From NCBI RefSeq assembly GCF_032154225.1, contig NZ_JALDYF010000008.1, positions 69,741 to 133,740 on the forward strand: a stretch of 64,000 bases of DNA, read 5' to 3'. This document shows, piece after piece, positions 40,442 to 49,792 of the stretch (its first letter is position 1; every line of letters starts with the position of its first letter). Origin of the DNA: Psychrobacillus sp032154225 (GTDB lineage Bacteria > Bacillota > Bacilli > Bacillales_A > Planococcaceae). Under the pieces are notes generated by a model that was not told where the DNA came from, made no database searches, and worked only from the letters and a program-made list of their open reading frames with translations. Position numbers and translations under genes: made by a program.

Positions 40442-41521
40442 CTAAACTGATTTTACCGCTGCATCCTTTATTCCTTCCCGGTGTGCATATAAATTTTTCA
40501 AAATCGCTTTTATTACTGCATATGTTGGGACTCCTAAAATGACCCCACCTAATCCTGCAATATTTCCAGCAGCCAAAATAATCGTAATGACTGTCAGCGG
40601 ATGGATATCTAAAGATTTCCCCATAACATTTGGAGTAATAAGGTTGCTCTCAATTTGTTGTGAAACAAGCATAATTATCGCTACATATATAGCCATTTTC
40701 GGCTCTTGAATAAATGCAATAATTAGAGCTGGAACAAGCGCAATATACGGTCCTAAAAATGGAATTACATTCATCATCATTCCAAACAAAGCAAGTAACA
40801 GTGCATAGTCGAGGTCGATTACAGAATAACCAATTAGCAGCATTACACCAACTAAAAAACTAACAAATAATTGCCCTTGAATATAAGCACGTAATGTATC
40901 ATCAATATCTGATAGCGTTTTACGTATCCATGTCTTCTTTTCCCCTTTGAAAAATTGAGCAACAAAAGGAGCAAACTTTTCATGATCCTTCAACATATAT
41001 ACAAGGAAGAATGGAACTAATACAAATAAGAAAACTCCTTGGAATACACCTTGGATGAATTTTATTAAAAGACTACCCGCAGTCGTTGCATATGCACTAA
41101 GCTTTCCTTCCGCATCTTTAATATATTCTTCCACAAAATCAGGGAAGTTTTCTCGCTGAGACATCGTGTATTTTGTTATCTCTTCTACTTCCTTTATAAT
41201 TGCAGGAGCATTTGCGGCAAGCGCATTCACTTGTTTGGAAAGAACTGGTCCTACTAATCCGTAAAACATCCAAAACACAAGGCCAATAACGACAAAAACA
41301 GACACCATACTAGCCCATCTTGGAAATTTTTTCGATTCCAACCAAGTTAAAAGAGGTTTTGTTAAATAAAACAAAACACCCCCAATTAATAAAGGTAAAA
41401 ATATTGTTTTCCCAATTATAACTAGAGGAGAAAAAATGCTTTGCACTTTCATAAACATATAAATAATAACTAGTGTAAGCAGTACTGCTACACCTACTTG
41501 GAACCAAAGCTTCTTCGCCAC
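40442..41521 (-). CDS. AI-2E/PerM-family membrane protein
   Basis: The 359-residue protein has about eight membrane helices and the conserved family region FGMMMNVIPFLGPYIALVPA and LVSQQIESNLITPNVMGKSLDIHPL. Despite the family name (autoinducer-2 exporter), characterised Bacillales members include UPF0118 proteins acting as Na+/H+ antiporters. The physiological role here cannot be decided. It is the first gene of a two-gene unit with the PH-domain protein. Confidence 0.88.
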   Translation of the reverse strand: MAKKLWFQVGVAVLLTLVIIYMFMKVQSIFSPLVIIGKTIFLPLLIGGVLFYLTKPLLTWLESKKFPRWASMVSVFVVIGLVFWMFYGLVGPVLSKQVNALAANAPAIIKEVEEITKYTMSQRENFPDFVEEYIKDAEGKLSAYATTAGSLLIKFIQGVFQGVFLFVLVPFFLVYMLKDHEKFAPFVAQFFKGEKKTWIRKTLSDIDDTLRAYIQGQLFVSFLVGVMLLIGYSVIDLDYALLLALFGMMMNVIPFLGPYIALVPALIIAFIQEPKMAIYVAIIMLVSQQIESNLITPNVMGKSLDIHPLTVITIILAAGNIAGLGGVILGVPTYAVIKAILKNLYAHREGIKDAAVKSV

Positions 41522-41636
41522 CTAATCCTCACATCCTCCATCTATTTGATATACTTTAATCCATTATACGATTCTCCATGACTGAAGTTTCACTTTAATA
41601 CGTATCTTACCATTTTTTCTGCAAACTTATAATAGA

Positions 41637-41671
41637 AAACGAGCTGGAGATTTTATACGCCTCAGCTCGTT
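41637..41671 (-). terminator. Terminator after the DEAD-box helicase gene
   Basis: Read leftward, GAACGAGCTG and CAGCTCGTTTTC form a 9-10-bp stem ending in TTTTC, directly after the helicase stop. Confidence 0.65.
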
Positions 41672-41677
41672 CAAGTA

Positions 41678-43114
41678 TTATTTATGTGCAATATGCACTT
41701 TTAATAATTTTCCTTTTATAGTTGTGTTTCTCATTGTCTTTAAAACGAGAGAGCCTTTACCATTCAAAATCTCCACATACGTTACATTGTCTTGAATCGT
41801 AATGATACCGATATCATCAGCAGTCATCCCGTCAATTTTTGCGATAGTTCCTACAAAATCAACCGCGCGAAGTTTCTTTTTCTTTCCACCGTTGAAATAT
41901 AGTTTCGTAATGTTTGCATTTAACTGCTCACTTTTCGATACTTTTGCTTCCGGCTGCTCTTTCATTTTCGCATTAAATGCTGCACGATTTTGCGCTACTT
42001 TATCTGCGGATAAATCTATACCAGTAGGAATGCTAAAGCCAATAAATGCTTCAATTTCTCTCACAAACTTATCTTCATGAGGAGTTGCAAACATAATCGA
42101 CTTTCCACTGCGCCCAGCTCGACCAGTACGACCAGTACGATGCACATAGCTTTCTTGCTCAAGTGGTACATCATAGTGAACAACATGGGTAATATCTTCA
42201 ATATCAATTCCACGGGCAGCTACATCCGTAGCGATTAAATATCGGAACTCACCCTTACGGAATTCATCCATTACTTCAAAGCGGTCTTCCTGCATCATAC
42301 CACCGTGAATTTTGTCAGCTGTGTACCCTTTTTCATCCAGAGAATCTACTAACTGATCTACACGTTCCTTTGTACGGCAAAAGATAATACAGCTATCTGG
42401 ATTTTCAATAATTGTTAATTTCTCAAGAAGAGAAAGCTTTAATTCTTCCATTACTACATATTTCACATGCTCAATGTTCGGTGCATTTTCTTCTGCAGAA
42501 TCAATTTCTATCGAAACGGCTTGCTTCATATATTTGCTACTTAGCTTTTTAATCTGGTCAGATAATGTTGCAGAAAACAGCATCGTTGTACGATTTTTTG
42601 GTAGTAGCTTAACAATCGATTCTACTTGCTGTAAGAAGCCCATATTCAACATTTCATCTGCTTCATCAATGACAAGATACTCTATTTTCGATACATCTAA
42701 TGTACCTTTTTCGATATGGTCAAGTACTCGTCCAGGCGTTCCAACAATAATATGTGTTTTTTGTTTAAGTGCTAACTTTTGTTTAGAAAAAGGAGACTTT
42801 CCGTATAATGCCAATCCTTTTATTCGCTTAAAGCGCCCTATGTTTGTTATGTCTTCTTGCACTTGAACCGCTAGCTCTCTTGTTGGAGTTAATACTAACG
42901 CTTGTGGCTTATTTTCTTCCCAATCGACAAGTTCACATAATGGAATCGCAAATGATGCCGTTTTTCCACTACCTGTTTTTGACTTTACAAGTACATCCTG
43001 TTTATCTAACGCAACTGGAATAACCTTTTCCTGTACTTCTGTTGGCTCTGTGTATCCTAATTGTTCGATGGCACGTAAAATCTTTTCTTCTACTTTTAAT
43101 TCATTAAAATGCAT
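41678..43114 (-). CDS. dbpA: DbpA/YxiN-type DEAD-box RNA helicase
   Basis: The 478-residue helicase has all core motifs: Walker A KSKTGSGKT, PTRELAVQ, GTPGRVLDH, DEADEMLN, FSATLS, and HRTGRTGRAGR. A C-terminal DbpA RNA-binding domain follows (LRAVDFVGTIAKIDGM to KGKLLKVHIAHK), which in DbpA/YxiN targets hairpin 92 of 23S rRNA. It should act in large-subunit assembly. GAGGAGATTATGCATA precedes the ATG. A cupin gene lies 17 bp upstream on the same strand. Confidence 0.95.
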   Translation of the reverse strand: MHFNELKVEEKILRAIEQLGYTEPTEVQEKVIPVALDKQDVLVKSKTGSGKTASFAIPLCELVDWEENKPQALVLTPTRELAVQVQEDITNIGRFKRIKGLALYGKSPFSKQKLALKQKTHIIVGTPGRVLDHIEKGTLDVSKIEYLVIDEADEMLNMGFLQQVESIVKLLPKNRTTMLFSATLSDQIKKLSSKYMKQAVSIEIDSAEENAPNIEHVKYVVMEELKLSLLEKLTIIENPDSCIIFCRTKERVDQLVDSLDEKGYTADKIHGGMMQEDRFEVMDEFRKGEFRYLIATDVAARGIDIEDITHVVHYDVPLEQESYVHRTGRTGRAGRSGKSIMFATPHEDKFVREIEAFIGFSIPTGIDLSADKVAQNRAAFNAKMKEQPEAKVSKSEQLNANITKLYFNGGKKKKLRAVDFVGTIAKIDGMTADDIGIITIQDNVTYVEILNGKGSLVLKTMRNTTIKGKLLKVHIAHK

Positions 43115-43131
43115 TATGCATAATCTCCTCT

Positions 43132-43431
43132 TTAATTACTTATCTTAATAACTACTATATCCGAATCTTCCATTGCTTTTAGCGCATGCTTTTCAAGTGG
43201 GTCCATATGCAGCATATTGCCTGTCGTTACCACTTGTTCTACACCTTCAACCGTAAATATAACTTTCCCTTTTCTTACAACAATCAATACATGCGCATTT
43301 GCATCATGCTCTTTTATTTCTTCATTTGTTCGTAATTGAATGTTTAACACATTATGCCCATCAAATTGAAAAACTTTCGACACGTTCTTTTCTTTTTCTT
43401 CCAATAAATATGGAGTTTCGACTAGTTTCAT
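43132..43431 (-). CDS. Cupin-domain protein
   Basis: The 99-residue single-domain cupin has HDANAHVLIVVRKGKVIFTV and MDPLEKHALKAMEDS, but lacks the full set of metal-binding histidines of enzymatic cupins. It may bind a small ligand. AGGAGGAATAGTT precedes ATG 43431. It is followed by the dbpA-like gene, so the two are probably cotranscribed. Confidence 0.8.
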   Translation of the reverse strand: MKLVETPYLLEEKEKNVSKVFQFDGHNVLNIQLRTNEEIKEHDANAHVLIVVRKGKVIFTVEGVEQVVTTGNMLHMDPLEKHALKAMEDSDIVVIKISN

Positions 43432-43537
43432 AACTATTCCTCCTTAAATAATGTCTATATCGCCTAATTACCCATCATCTGTGGTATAATTGAAATATCG
43501 CTATTTGCGTGAAAACAACTAGAAAAGAGGTATATAC

Positions 43538-43759
43538 ATGAGTTTCCAACGACAACCAAAGGAAGTTTCACCCTTCGTAGCAGCAAGGACAATTGATGAA
43601 AAGATCTCTTTTACTCGTAATAGTCACGAAGTGCAAGGTACTATTTTTAAAATTTTAGAACAATCGGTTATTGTCGAAATATCATCAGATGATGCTAAAA
43701 AGATTAATTCACCATCTAATTTAACTGTTGTTTCACATAAAAATTATACAGTACTGTAA
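43538..43759 (+). CDS. DUF2187-family protein
   Basis: The 73-residue protein has a C-terminal beta-barrel segment (NSHEVQGTIFKILEQSVIVE, NLTVVSHKNYTVL) typical of DUF2187 (YkvS-like) proteins. AAAAGAGG precedes the start. Its last 16 bp overlap the convergent recQ stop region. The function is unknown. Confidence 0.75.
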   Translation: MSFQRQPKEVSPFVAARTIDEKISFTRNSHEVQGTIFKILEQSVIVEISSDDAKKINSPSNLTVVSHKNYTVL

Positions 43760-45510
43760 CGAAGAATCTCTGCGAGAAAGGCTTCTCCATATCTTTCTTG
43801 TTTATTAGCACCTACACCGTGTACTTCTAGTAGTTCTTCTTCGGTTTGCGGACGCTTTATACACATATCCTGTAGTGTTTTATCAGAGAATATGACAAAC
43901 GGTGGTACACCTGCATCGTCCGCAAGTTTTTTCCGAAGCACTCTTAAATCCTCAAATAACGGATCATTCGTTGCGATTTGTTTCGTTGCAACTACTCCTT
44001 TACGCATCACTTGTCTTTTCCCAAGCAATACATCCTTCCCTTTATCCGAAACATAGATTGTCGGTAAACTTCCATGATTCACTAATAGTAATCCTTCTGA
44101 AATCATAAACTCCATTAGTCCAGAAACATCTTTTGTCGACATATTTTTTAGTATTCCGTATGTGGATAGTTTGCTAAACCCAAAATCAATTACCTTTTTA
44201 TTTTTTGAACCTGTTAGCACTTGCGCAGTTAATATTTTTCCGAATTTCTGTCCCATACGTACAACACATGATAAAACCATTTGTACTTCTTTCGTGACGT
44301 CCATTACTTCTCTTGAATCGGTACAGTTTCCACATTGCCCACAAAGCTCTCCGTTTGGCTCTCCAAAATAATGAATGATGAATTGCTGTAGGCAGCTTTC
44401 TGTGTGACAATAATCGACCATTCCTTGTAGTTTTTCCAACTCTTGCGGAATTCTATCACGATCCATTGCTTGATCGATTAAAAAGCGCTGTGTTTGTACA
44501 TCTTGTGATGCATACAACACGATACATTCACTCGGGAGCCCATCCCTTCCCGCTCTACCAGCCTCTTGATAATAGCTTTCCATATTTTTCGGTAGTTGAT
44601 AATGAATCACATATCGCACATTGGATTTATCAATTCCCATACCAAACGCATTTGTGGCAACCATTACCTGTGCTTCATCTGTTAAAAAGCGCTCCTGCTC
44701 TTTATTGCGAAAAGCTTCTGGAAGTCCTGCGTGATACTTCGCTGCTGAAACACCACTCTTATTAAGCATGTCATACATATGATCGACCGTTTTTCGTGTT
44801 GCCGCATAAATGATGCCAACCTCTTGTGCATTCTTTTTTATAAAGTCTTTCACAAGACGGTCTTTATCTTGTCCTAACACAACGGAGAAAGACAAATTGG
44901 ATCGAGCAAATCCTGTAATAACTGTATTATCTTCTTTGATTTGCAGTAATCGACAAATATCTTCGCGTACGTCGGGAGTTGCAGTAGCTGTTAAAGCAAG
45001 TACCACTGGTTGCTCCTCAAATAATTCCTTTAAACGATGAATTGCTCGGTAGCTTGGTCTAAAATCATGTCCCCATTGTGAAATACAATGTGCTTCATCA
45101 ACTGCAATAAGCGGAACTTTCAATTGTTGTAGCTGACTTAAAAAACCTGGTGATTCTAGTCTTTCTGGTGCTATATAAAGAAGTCGATAATGCCCGTTCA
45201 TCACTTCTTGCATCGTTTCTCTTACTTCTTCAGCAGTTAAGGTACTATTAATAAAAGTCGCTGGTATTCCCGCTTCTTTTAATGCATCTACTTGGTCTTT
45301 CATAAGAGAAATAAGCGGAGAAATAACAATCGTTGTGCCGTCTAGTAGCAGCGATGGAATTTGATAACAGACTGATTTACCCCCACCTGTTGGCATTACA
45401 CAAAGACTCGATTTATTTTCTAATACAAAATTAATGATTGTTTCTTGGCCTTCACGAAAGGAATCGTATCCAAAATATTGTTGTAATAATTGTCGTGCAT
45501 TTTCAAGCAT
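43744..45510 (-). CDS. recQ: ATP-dependent DNA helicase RecQ
   Basis: The 588-residue helicase has FREGQETII (motif 0), VMPTGGGKSVCYQIP (Walker A), VDEAHCISQWGHDFRPSY (DEAH-type motif II and the aromatic loop), LTATATP, the zinc-binding cluster (CLQQFIIHYFGE, CGQCGNC) and a C-terminal HRDC domain (LLEVHGVGANKQERYG). It unwinds DNA in recombination and repair. AGGAGTGACCGGG precedes ATG 45510, chosen over a longer frame. Confidence 0.96.
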   Translation of the reverse strand: MLENARQLLQQYFGYDSFREGQETIINFVLENKSSLCVMPTGGGKSVCYQIPSLLLDGTTIVISPLISLMKDQVDALKEAGIPATFINSTLTAEEVRETMQEVMNGHYRLLYIAPERLESPGFLSQLQQLKVPLIAVDEAHCISQWGHDFRPSYRAIHRLKELFEEQPVVLALTATATPDVREDICRLLQIKEDNTVITGFARSNLSFSVVLGQDKDRLVKDFIKKNAQEVGIIYAATRKTVDHMYDMLNKSGVSAAKYHAGLPEAFRNKEQERFLTDEAQVMVATNAFGMGIDKSNVRYVIHYQLPKNMESYYQEAGRAGRDGLPSECIVLYASQDVQTQRFLIDQAMDRDRIPQELEKLQGMVDYCHTESCLQQFIIHYFGEPNGELCGQCGNCTDSREVMDVTKEVQMVLSCVVRMGQKFGKILTAQVLTGSKNKKVIDFGFSKLSTYGILKNMSTKDVSGLMEFMISEGLLLVNHGSLPTIYVSDKGKDVLLGKRQVMRKGVVATKQIATNDPLFEDLRVLRKKLADDAGVPPFVIFSDKTLQDMCIKRPQTEEELLEVHGVGANKQERYGEAFLAEILRYSTV

Positions 45511-45569
45511 CCCGGTCACTCCTATCCTACTAAGATTAACATATAACATAAGAAAAAAAGGAAAACAGA

Positions 45570-45803
45570 TTATTTTCCGCTTTCCTTCTTGTTAGGTTTG
45601 CTATTCGCTGGTTTTGGATCCACTTTGTCTACATCTGCACCAAGTAAAAAATACCCTATAACAGATGACAGAATGGAAGCTCCAGCAATGATGAATACTT
45701 TATTTATGATAGTTACTTCAGTATAATCATTTTGGTTTAAAATAAATGTTGCCAGTACGGCAGAAATAATCATAATCGGCACAACGACTTTCGACTTTTT
45801 CAC
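45570..45803 (-). CDS. Small two-helix membrane protein
   Basis: The product (77 residues from GTG 45803) starts MKKSKVVVPIMIISAVLATF, has a second helix (VFIIAGASILSSVIGYFLL) and a charged tail (DVDKVDPKPANSKPNKKE). No family is recognised. GGGAAGG before GTG 45803 supports this start over the TTG six codons upstream. It lies 59 bp upstream of recQ on the same strand. Confidence 0.65.
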   Translation of the reverse strand: MKKSKVVVPIMIISAVLATFILNQNDYTEVTIINKVFIIAGASILSSVIGYFLLGADVDKVDPKPANSKPNKKESGK

Positions 45804-45938
45804 AATGAACTTCCTTCCCAAACTTTTTCTATGTATATTGTACCACAGGAAGGAGTATTGCTCTTCTTAGAAGACGTTACTTTTTTAAAATCGTTCTATA
45901 TGTAATAATAAATAAAAACGAACTTGAGGATGACAATC

Positions 45939-47129
45939 ATGCGAAATGAAATAGATGTAAAAATAATGGATGCACTTGCACACGATATACAAAAAGGTGT
46001 ACCGATTTTATTAAAGGATGGGTTTCATGAAACGGAATCTCTTCAAGAGGGTTCTATTCTAAAATTGCGAAACTCTGCTAATAAATTTATCGGAAAAGGT
46101 TATGTTGGCAAACAAAATAAAGGCGTTGGCTGGCTCCTAACAAAAAATGAAAACGAATTAATTGATGTGAAATTTTTTCAAAAGAAAATTGCGGCTGCGA
46201 TTACCCATCGTGCGGAATATTTTAATAGTAGTGATACAACTGCTTTTCGCGTTTTCAACGGAGAAGGAGACGGAATTGGTGGGTTAACAATTGATTATTT
46301 CGATGGTTTCTATTTAATCAGCTGGTATAGTGAAGGGGTTTATTCGTTTAAAGAGATGATTTTAGAGGCTCTTGAAGCATCTGCTTCATATAAAGGAATT
46401 TATGAGAAGAAGCGATTCGATACGAAGGGGCAGTACTTGGAAGACGATGATTTTGTCAAAGGTGATCGCGGAGAATTTCCACTTATCGTAAAAGAAAATG
46501 GACAAAACTTTTCCATTTACTTGAATGATGGCGCAATGGTTGGTGTGTTCTTAGATCAGCGTGACGTTCGTAAAGCAATTCGTGATACTTATTCTGCTGG
46601 GAAAACTGTACTAAACACATTTTCGTATACAGGCGCTTTTTCTATTTTCGCTGCTGCAGGTGGGGCAACGAAAACGACGAGTGTAGATTTAGCGAAACGA
46701 AGCTTAAGCAAAACGACGGAGCAATTTGAAGTGAACGAAATCGACGTAGAAAAACAAGACATTATCGTGATGGACGTGTTTGATTATTTCAAGTATGCCA
46801 AACGAAAAGAACTCGCTTTTGATGTCGTTATTTTAGATCCACCAAGCTTTGCGCGATCGAAAAAATATACATTTAGCTCTGCAAAGGATTACACAAACTT
46901 GTTAAAAGATGCACTTGCGATTACCGAAAAAAATGGAGTAATCGTCGCTTCTACAAACAATGCTACTTTCGGAATGAAAAAATTCAAAAGCTTTGTTGAA
47001 AAAGCATTTGCTGAAAGTAATCGTAAGTTCGTAATCGAAGAAGAGTTTTCTCTTCCTAGCGATTTTAAAACCTCTCCTCTTTTTAAAGAAGGAAATTACT
47101 TAAAAGTGTTGTTTGTGCGGGTTAAATAG
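45939..47129 (+). CDS. RlmI-like 23S rRNA m5C methyltransferase
   Basis: The 396-residue protein has an N-terminal PUA domain, an EEHUD-type central part and a Rossmann methyltransferase domain with VLNTFSYTGAFSIFAAAGGA (SAM loop) and DVVILDPPSFARS (catalytic DPPSF motif), typical of class I rRNA methyltransferases of the RlmI/YccW group. It likely methylates a cytosine of 23S rRNA. ATG 45939 has GAGG 8-10 nt upstream; two earlier in-frame starts are less well placed. Confidence 0.88.
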   Translation: MRNEIDVKIMDALAHDIQKGVPILLKDGFHETESLQEGSILKLRNSANKFIGKGYVGKQNKGVGWLLTKNENELIDVKFFQKKIAAAITHRAEYFNSSDTTAFRVFNGEGDGIGGLTIDYFDGFYLISWYSEGVYSFKEMILEALEASASYKGIYEKKRFDTKGQYLEDDDFVKGDRGEFPLIVKENGQNFSIYLNDGAMVGVFLDQRDVRKAIRDTYSAGKTVLNTFSYTGAFSIFAAAGGATKTTSVDLAKRSLSKTTEQFEVNEIDVEKQDIIVMDVFDYFKYAKRKELAFDVVILDPPSFARSKKYTFSSAKDYTNLLKDALAITEKNGVIVASTNNATFGMKKFKSFVEKAFAESNRKFVIEEEFSLPSDFKTSPLFKEGNYLKVLFVRVK

Positions 47130-47154
47130 TCCCGCACTTCAAACATCCAAATTC

Positions 47155-47195
47155 ATAGGCCTTTTGTGAGTTTAATAAATTCATAAAAGGCCTAT
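47155..47195 (+). terminator. Hairpin after the rRNA methyltransferase gene
   Basis: ATAGGCCTTTT pairs with AAAAGGCCTAT (11 bp). The downstream TTTGTG is a weak T-run, so termination strength is uncertain. Confidence 0.5.
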
Positions 47196-47230
47196 TTGTG
47201 TCGTTTTATAGTCTATTGACTACGTAAATT

Positions 47231-47650
47231 GCGGAGCAGTCTACATCTTCTGCGAACCAAATTAGTACACTTATGAAAGAAATTCAAAATGACTCTCAAA
47301 ATTCTGTTTCTGCTATGACGCAAGTAGTCGAAGATGTGGAGAGAGAATCCGAAATCGCGCACGAAGCAGGTAAATCATTTACGACTATTTTGAATCGTAT
47401 TTCTCAAATTACAGAAAAAAATCAGTCAGTCTCTGCAACAATTTAAGAGATATCTGTTGGCTCTGAAGAGATACTAGCTTCTACTAATGAAACGGTTCAA
47501 TCTTTAGAAGAGACATCATCTCATACGCAAAATATCGCTGCTTCAATGGAAGAACTATTAGCTTCCATTGAAGAAACAGTTGGAACGGCAAACTCTCTAA
47601 ATGAAATGGCAATCAGTTAGAAAGACCAAGTGAAGGAGTTTACGATTTAA
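47231..47650 (+). pseudogene. Methyl-accepting chemotaxis protein remnant
   Basis: An uninterrupted frame except for two stops encodes the C-terminal part of a chemotaxis receptor signalling domain: AEQSTSSANQISTLMKEIQ, then VERESEIAHEAGKSF, SVGSEEILASTNETVQSLEE. TAA at 47444-47446 and TAG at 47618-47620 interrupt it, and the sensor, membrane and HAMP parts are missing. No ribosome binding site or start is present. It is a decayed gene end just before the first repeat A. Confidence 0.88.
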
Positions 47651-47659
47651 TAAAATACA

Positions 47660-47826
47660 GTGGATTCCGCTTCAAGCGGACGCTTTCCGCGGGCACGGCT
47701 TCAATCTGCTCGTCGCTGAAAGAAAACATATGCTCCTGCGGTTACTCGTCGCAAAGAAGCTGGTCAAATAAAGTTTGGCTAGCTTCTTTCCTGCGGGGCT
47801 TTCAGCTCGCCGCTTTTCACTACATC
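47660..47826 (+). repeat. Repeat A, copy 1
   Basis: Starts GTGGATTCCGCTTCAAGCGG, contains ACGCTTTCCGCGGGCACGG, TGCTCCTGCGGTTACTCGTC, a 37-nt hairpin (47753-47789) and TTTCCTGCGGGGCTTTCAGC, and ends CGCTTTTCACTACATCC. It is the same element as 50997-51217 in inverted orientation. I recognise the GCGGACGCTTTCCGCGGGC core as frequent between genes in Bacillales, but do not know a name. Confidence 0.88.
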
Positions 47827-47960
47827 CATACTGCTTATGGGAATGTATTCATGCTCTTTCTACTTAATCACTTTCATGAAAGAGGAAGAGAAAAAAAGTT
47901 CATTCGCACTTCTAGTTAGAAATAGACCATCAATTTTCCTACGAAGTAAATTTTTTATCT

Positions 47961-47991
47961 ACTTCTCCACTTTATGTAAAAGTGGAGAAGT
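47961..47991. other. Perfect hairpin between the two left repeats
   Basis: ACTTCTCCACTTT pairs with AAAGTGGAGAAGT (13 bp) with a 5-nt loop. No T-run follows on either side. No convincing gene lies in 47830-48240. Confidence 0.6.
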
Positions 47992-48017
47992 GTCTCTTTC
48001 TAAAAACGTACAAAGAG

Positions 48018-48190
48018 TATAGAATGTCACTTGCTTCTTCTATTGTCAAAAGTATTTAACAACTTGGCACGGAAGTTTTTGGCGAGCGAAAAGTGAACAT
48101 TTGCCATACGATGACCAACAAGCTTTTTAAATTTTCGGTTCATCGTATAGCCCAATGCGTGCCTAGAGTGAGCGAGAAACTGGGTCACTA
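48018..48190 (+). repeat. Repeat B, left copy
   Basis: Contains CACTTGCTTCTTCTATTGTC, AAAAGTATTTAACAACTTGG, GAACATTTGCCATACGATGA and GGTTCATCGTATAGCCCA. A diverged inverted copy lies at 50517-50740, with conserved blocks such as GAACATTTGCCATA and TTCATCGTATAGC. Confidence 0.75.
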
Positions 48191-48248
48191 AGATGGTGTC
48201 CGGGCATCATTTTTCCTGGTTTTTCTTATCCGTCATTATATGACAAAT

Positions 48249-49217
48249 CTATCTTTCAACATCACTCACACATCTAAATCCAATATTCCCTGTAGCACTA
48301 TCCATTGTGTTCGAGCTTCTTGCAGCCACCCTATACCGATTACAATAAGAATGGTGACACAAATAAGAGCCCCCACGCATTGATTTTGGAGTTTGGCTAT
48401 GGATACTTGCAGAGTCAATTAGTCGTTCTGGATGACTCGTGAACCAATCCGAACACCATTCCCATACATTCCCCGCCACATTATAAAGACCATATCCATT
48501 CGGTGGAAAAGACTGTGCTGGTGCCGTTCCGTGATAGCCGTCTTCTTCTGTGTTTTCATACGGAAATGACCCTTGCCAAATATTGCAGTAATGCTTGCCA
48601 TTCGGATTTAATTCATCGCCCCAAGCATATTTTTTCTGCTCCAATCCCCCACGCGCTGCAAATTCCCATTCCGCTTCAGTCGGCAATCGCTTGCCCGCCC
48701 ATTCACAAAAAGCCATTGCGTCGTTCCAAGAAACCTGAATAACTGGATGATCCAATCGATTCTCAATCGTAGATCCAGGTCCCTCTGGCTTATACCAATT
48801 TGCACCTTCTACAACAAGCCACCACGGGGTCCCGGGTACTTTCTGAAGGTGTTTGTGCATCTCCTTTGAGATGAATTGATAAAAGACAAATGACCATCCA
48901 AACTTTTCTGCTTCCGTTTGATAACCTGTTTCCTGAACAAATTGCTGAAACTCAGCATTCGTTACAGTATGACTATCTATGTAAAAAGGGTCCACAGTAA
49001 CTTTTCGAGCAGGTCCCTCGCCATCCGTCGGAGATCCTTCTCTGTCGTTTGTACCCATGAAAAAATCTCCACCTGATAAGTAAATCATTTTTTCTTTGAA
49101 TTTTACTTCCTTCGCTATTTGAATTGTTTCTTGCTTGCTATACTCCTCGTTCCGTTCCAGTAGATTAGATCTTTTCACGGAACAACAAGAAGATTGCTGA
49201 ATGACTTCCTTCTCCAT
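48249..49217 (-). CDS. Formylglycine-generating enzyme (sulfatase-maturing, SUMF1 type)
   Basis: The 322-residue protein is a canonical formylglycine-generating enzyme: GGDFFMGTNDREGSPTDGEG near residue 50, DHPVIQVSWNDAMAFCEWAG, KRLPTEAEWEFAARGG, VAGNVWEWCSDWF and the active site RGGSYLCHHSYCNRYRVAAR with the copper-binding cysteine pair LCHHSYC. It oxidises the Cys of sulfatase CxPSR motifs to formylglycine. GGGGGG lies 9 nt before ATG 49217, so the long upstream frame is not used. The partner sulfatase is 2 kb upstream on the same strand, separated by two CHR genes and a repeat. N-terminal SSCC is not typical of the family. Confidence 0.94.
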   Translation of the reverse strand: MEKEVIQQSSCCSVKRSNLLERNEEYSKQETIQIAKEVKFKEKMIYLSGGDFFMGTNDREGSPTDGEGPARKVTVDPFYIDSHTVTNAEFQQFVQETGYQTEAEKFGWSFVFYQFISKEMHKHLQKVPGTPWWLVVEGANWYKPEGPGSTIENRLDHPVIQVSWNDAMAFCEWAGKRLPTEAEWEFAARGGLEQKKYAWGDELNPNGKHYCNIWQGSFPYENTEEDGYHGTAPAQSFPPNGYGLYNVAGNVWEWCSDWFTSHPERLIDSASIHSQTPKSMRGGSYLCHHSYCNRYRVAARSSNTMDSATGNIGFRCVSDVER

Positions 49218-49242
49218 TATTTCCATCCCCCCAATAAATCGA

Positions 49243-49782
49243 TTAACTATACAATATAACCCCACAAATACCTGATAATATAATGACCAGTATTGGGTGT
49301 ACATGCAGTCGAATGAGTGCAAATAAAGATAAGCCAAAGATGGCGACTAGACTAAATGTATGCCAGGAAAGATCCCCAATTACATCGTTTGAAATGGCAA
49401 ATTGTATCGCAGAATAAGCGATAAGCCCCGTAATAATAGGCCGCAATCCATAAAATGCAGATTTCACATATTTATTGTTATTGAATCGGAAAAAGAACTT
49501 AGCGATGATTAAAATAATAAGTAAAGACGGAAAAACCATACCTAGCGCAGAAGCGATAGCACCAGGTAACTCTGCAGTATGGTAGCCAACAAAAATGGCA
49601 CAATTAGTCGCTATTGGACCAGGAGACATTCCAGCAACGGCAACCACATCTGTGAACTGCTGCGTAGTCATCCAACCATGAGCTGTTACCTCTGCTTCAA
49701 TCACTGGAATCATCGCGTAGCCACCACCGAAGGAAACGAAACCAACCATTAAAAAAGTCAAAAACAACTCCACTAATTCCAT
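49243..49782 (-). CDS. CHR-family transporter, second half-size subunit
   Basis: The 179-residue membrane protein has the short-chain CHR signature FVSFGGGYAMIPVIEAEV and AGMSPGPIATNCAIFVGY, with about five membrane helices. Short CHR proteins work as a pair of opposite topology. The family is named for chromate export, and chromate is a sulfate analogue. It lies 10 bp after the other half and 25 bp before the formylglycine-generating enzyme gene, placing it in a sulfatase locus. Confidence 0.88.
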   Translation of the reverse strand: MELVELFLTFLMVGFVSFGGGYAMIPVIEAEVTAHGWMTTQQFTDVVAVAGMSPGPIATNCAIFVGYHTAELPGAIASALGMVFPSLLIILIIAKFFFRFNNNKYVKSAFYGLRPIITGLIAYSAIQFAISNDVIGDLSWHTFSLVAIFGLSLFALIRLHVHPILVIILSGICGVILYS

Positions 49783-49792
49783 ATAATTCCTC

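Noticed and set aside
47837..48022. Rightward 61-codon frame between repeats A and B
   Set aside because: It spans a perfect hairpin, has no ribosome binding site and does not persist in the inverted copy of this spacer.
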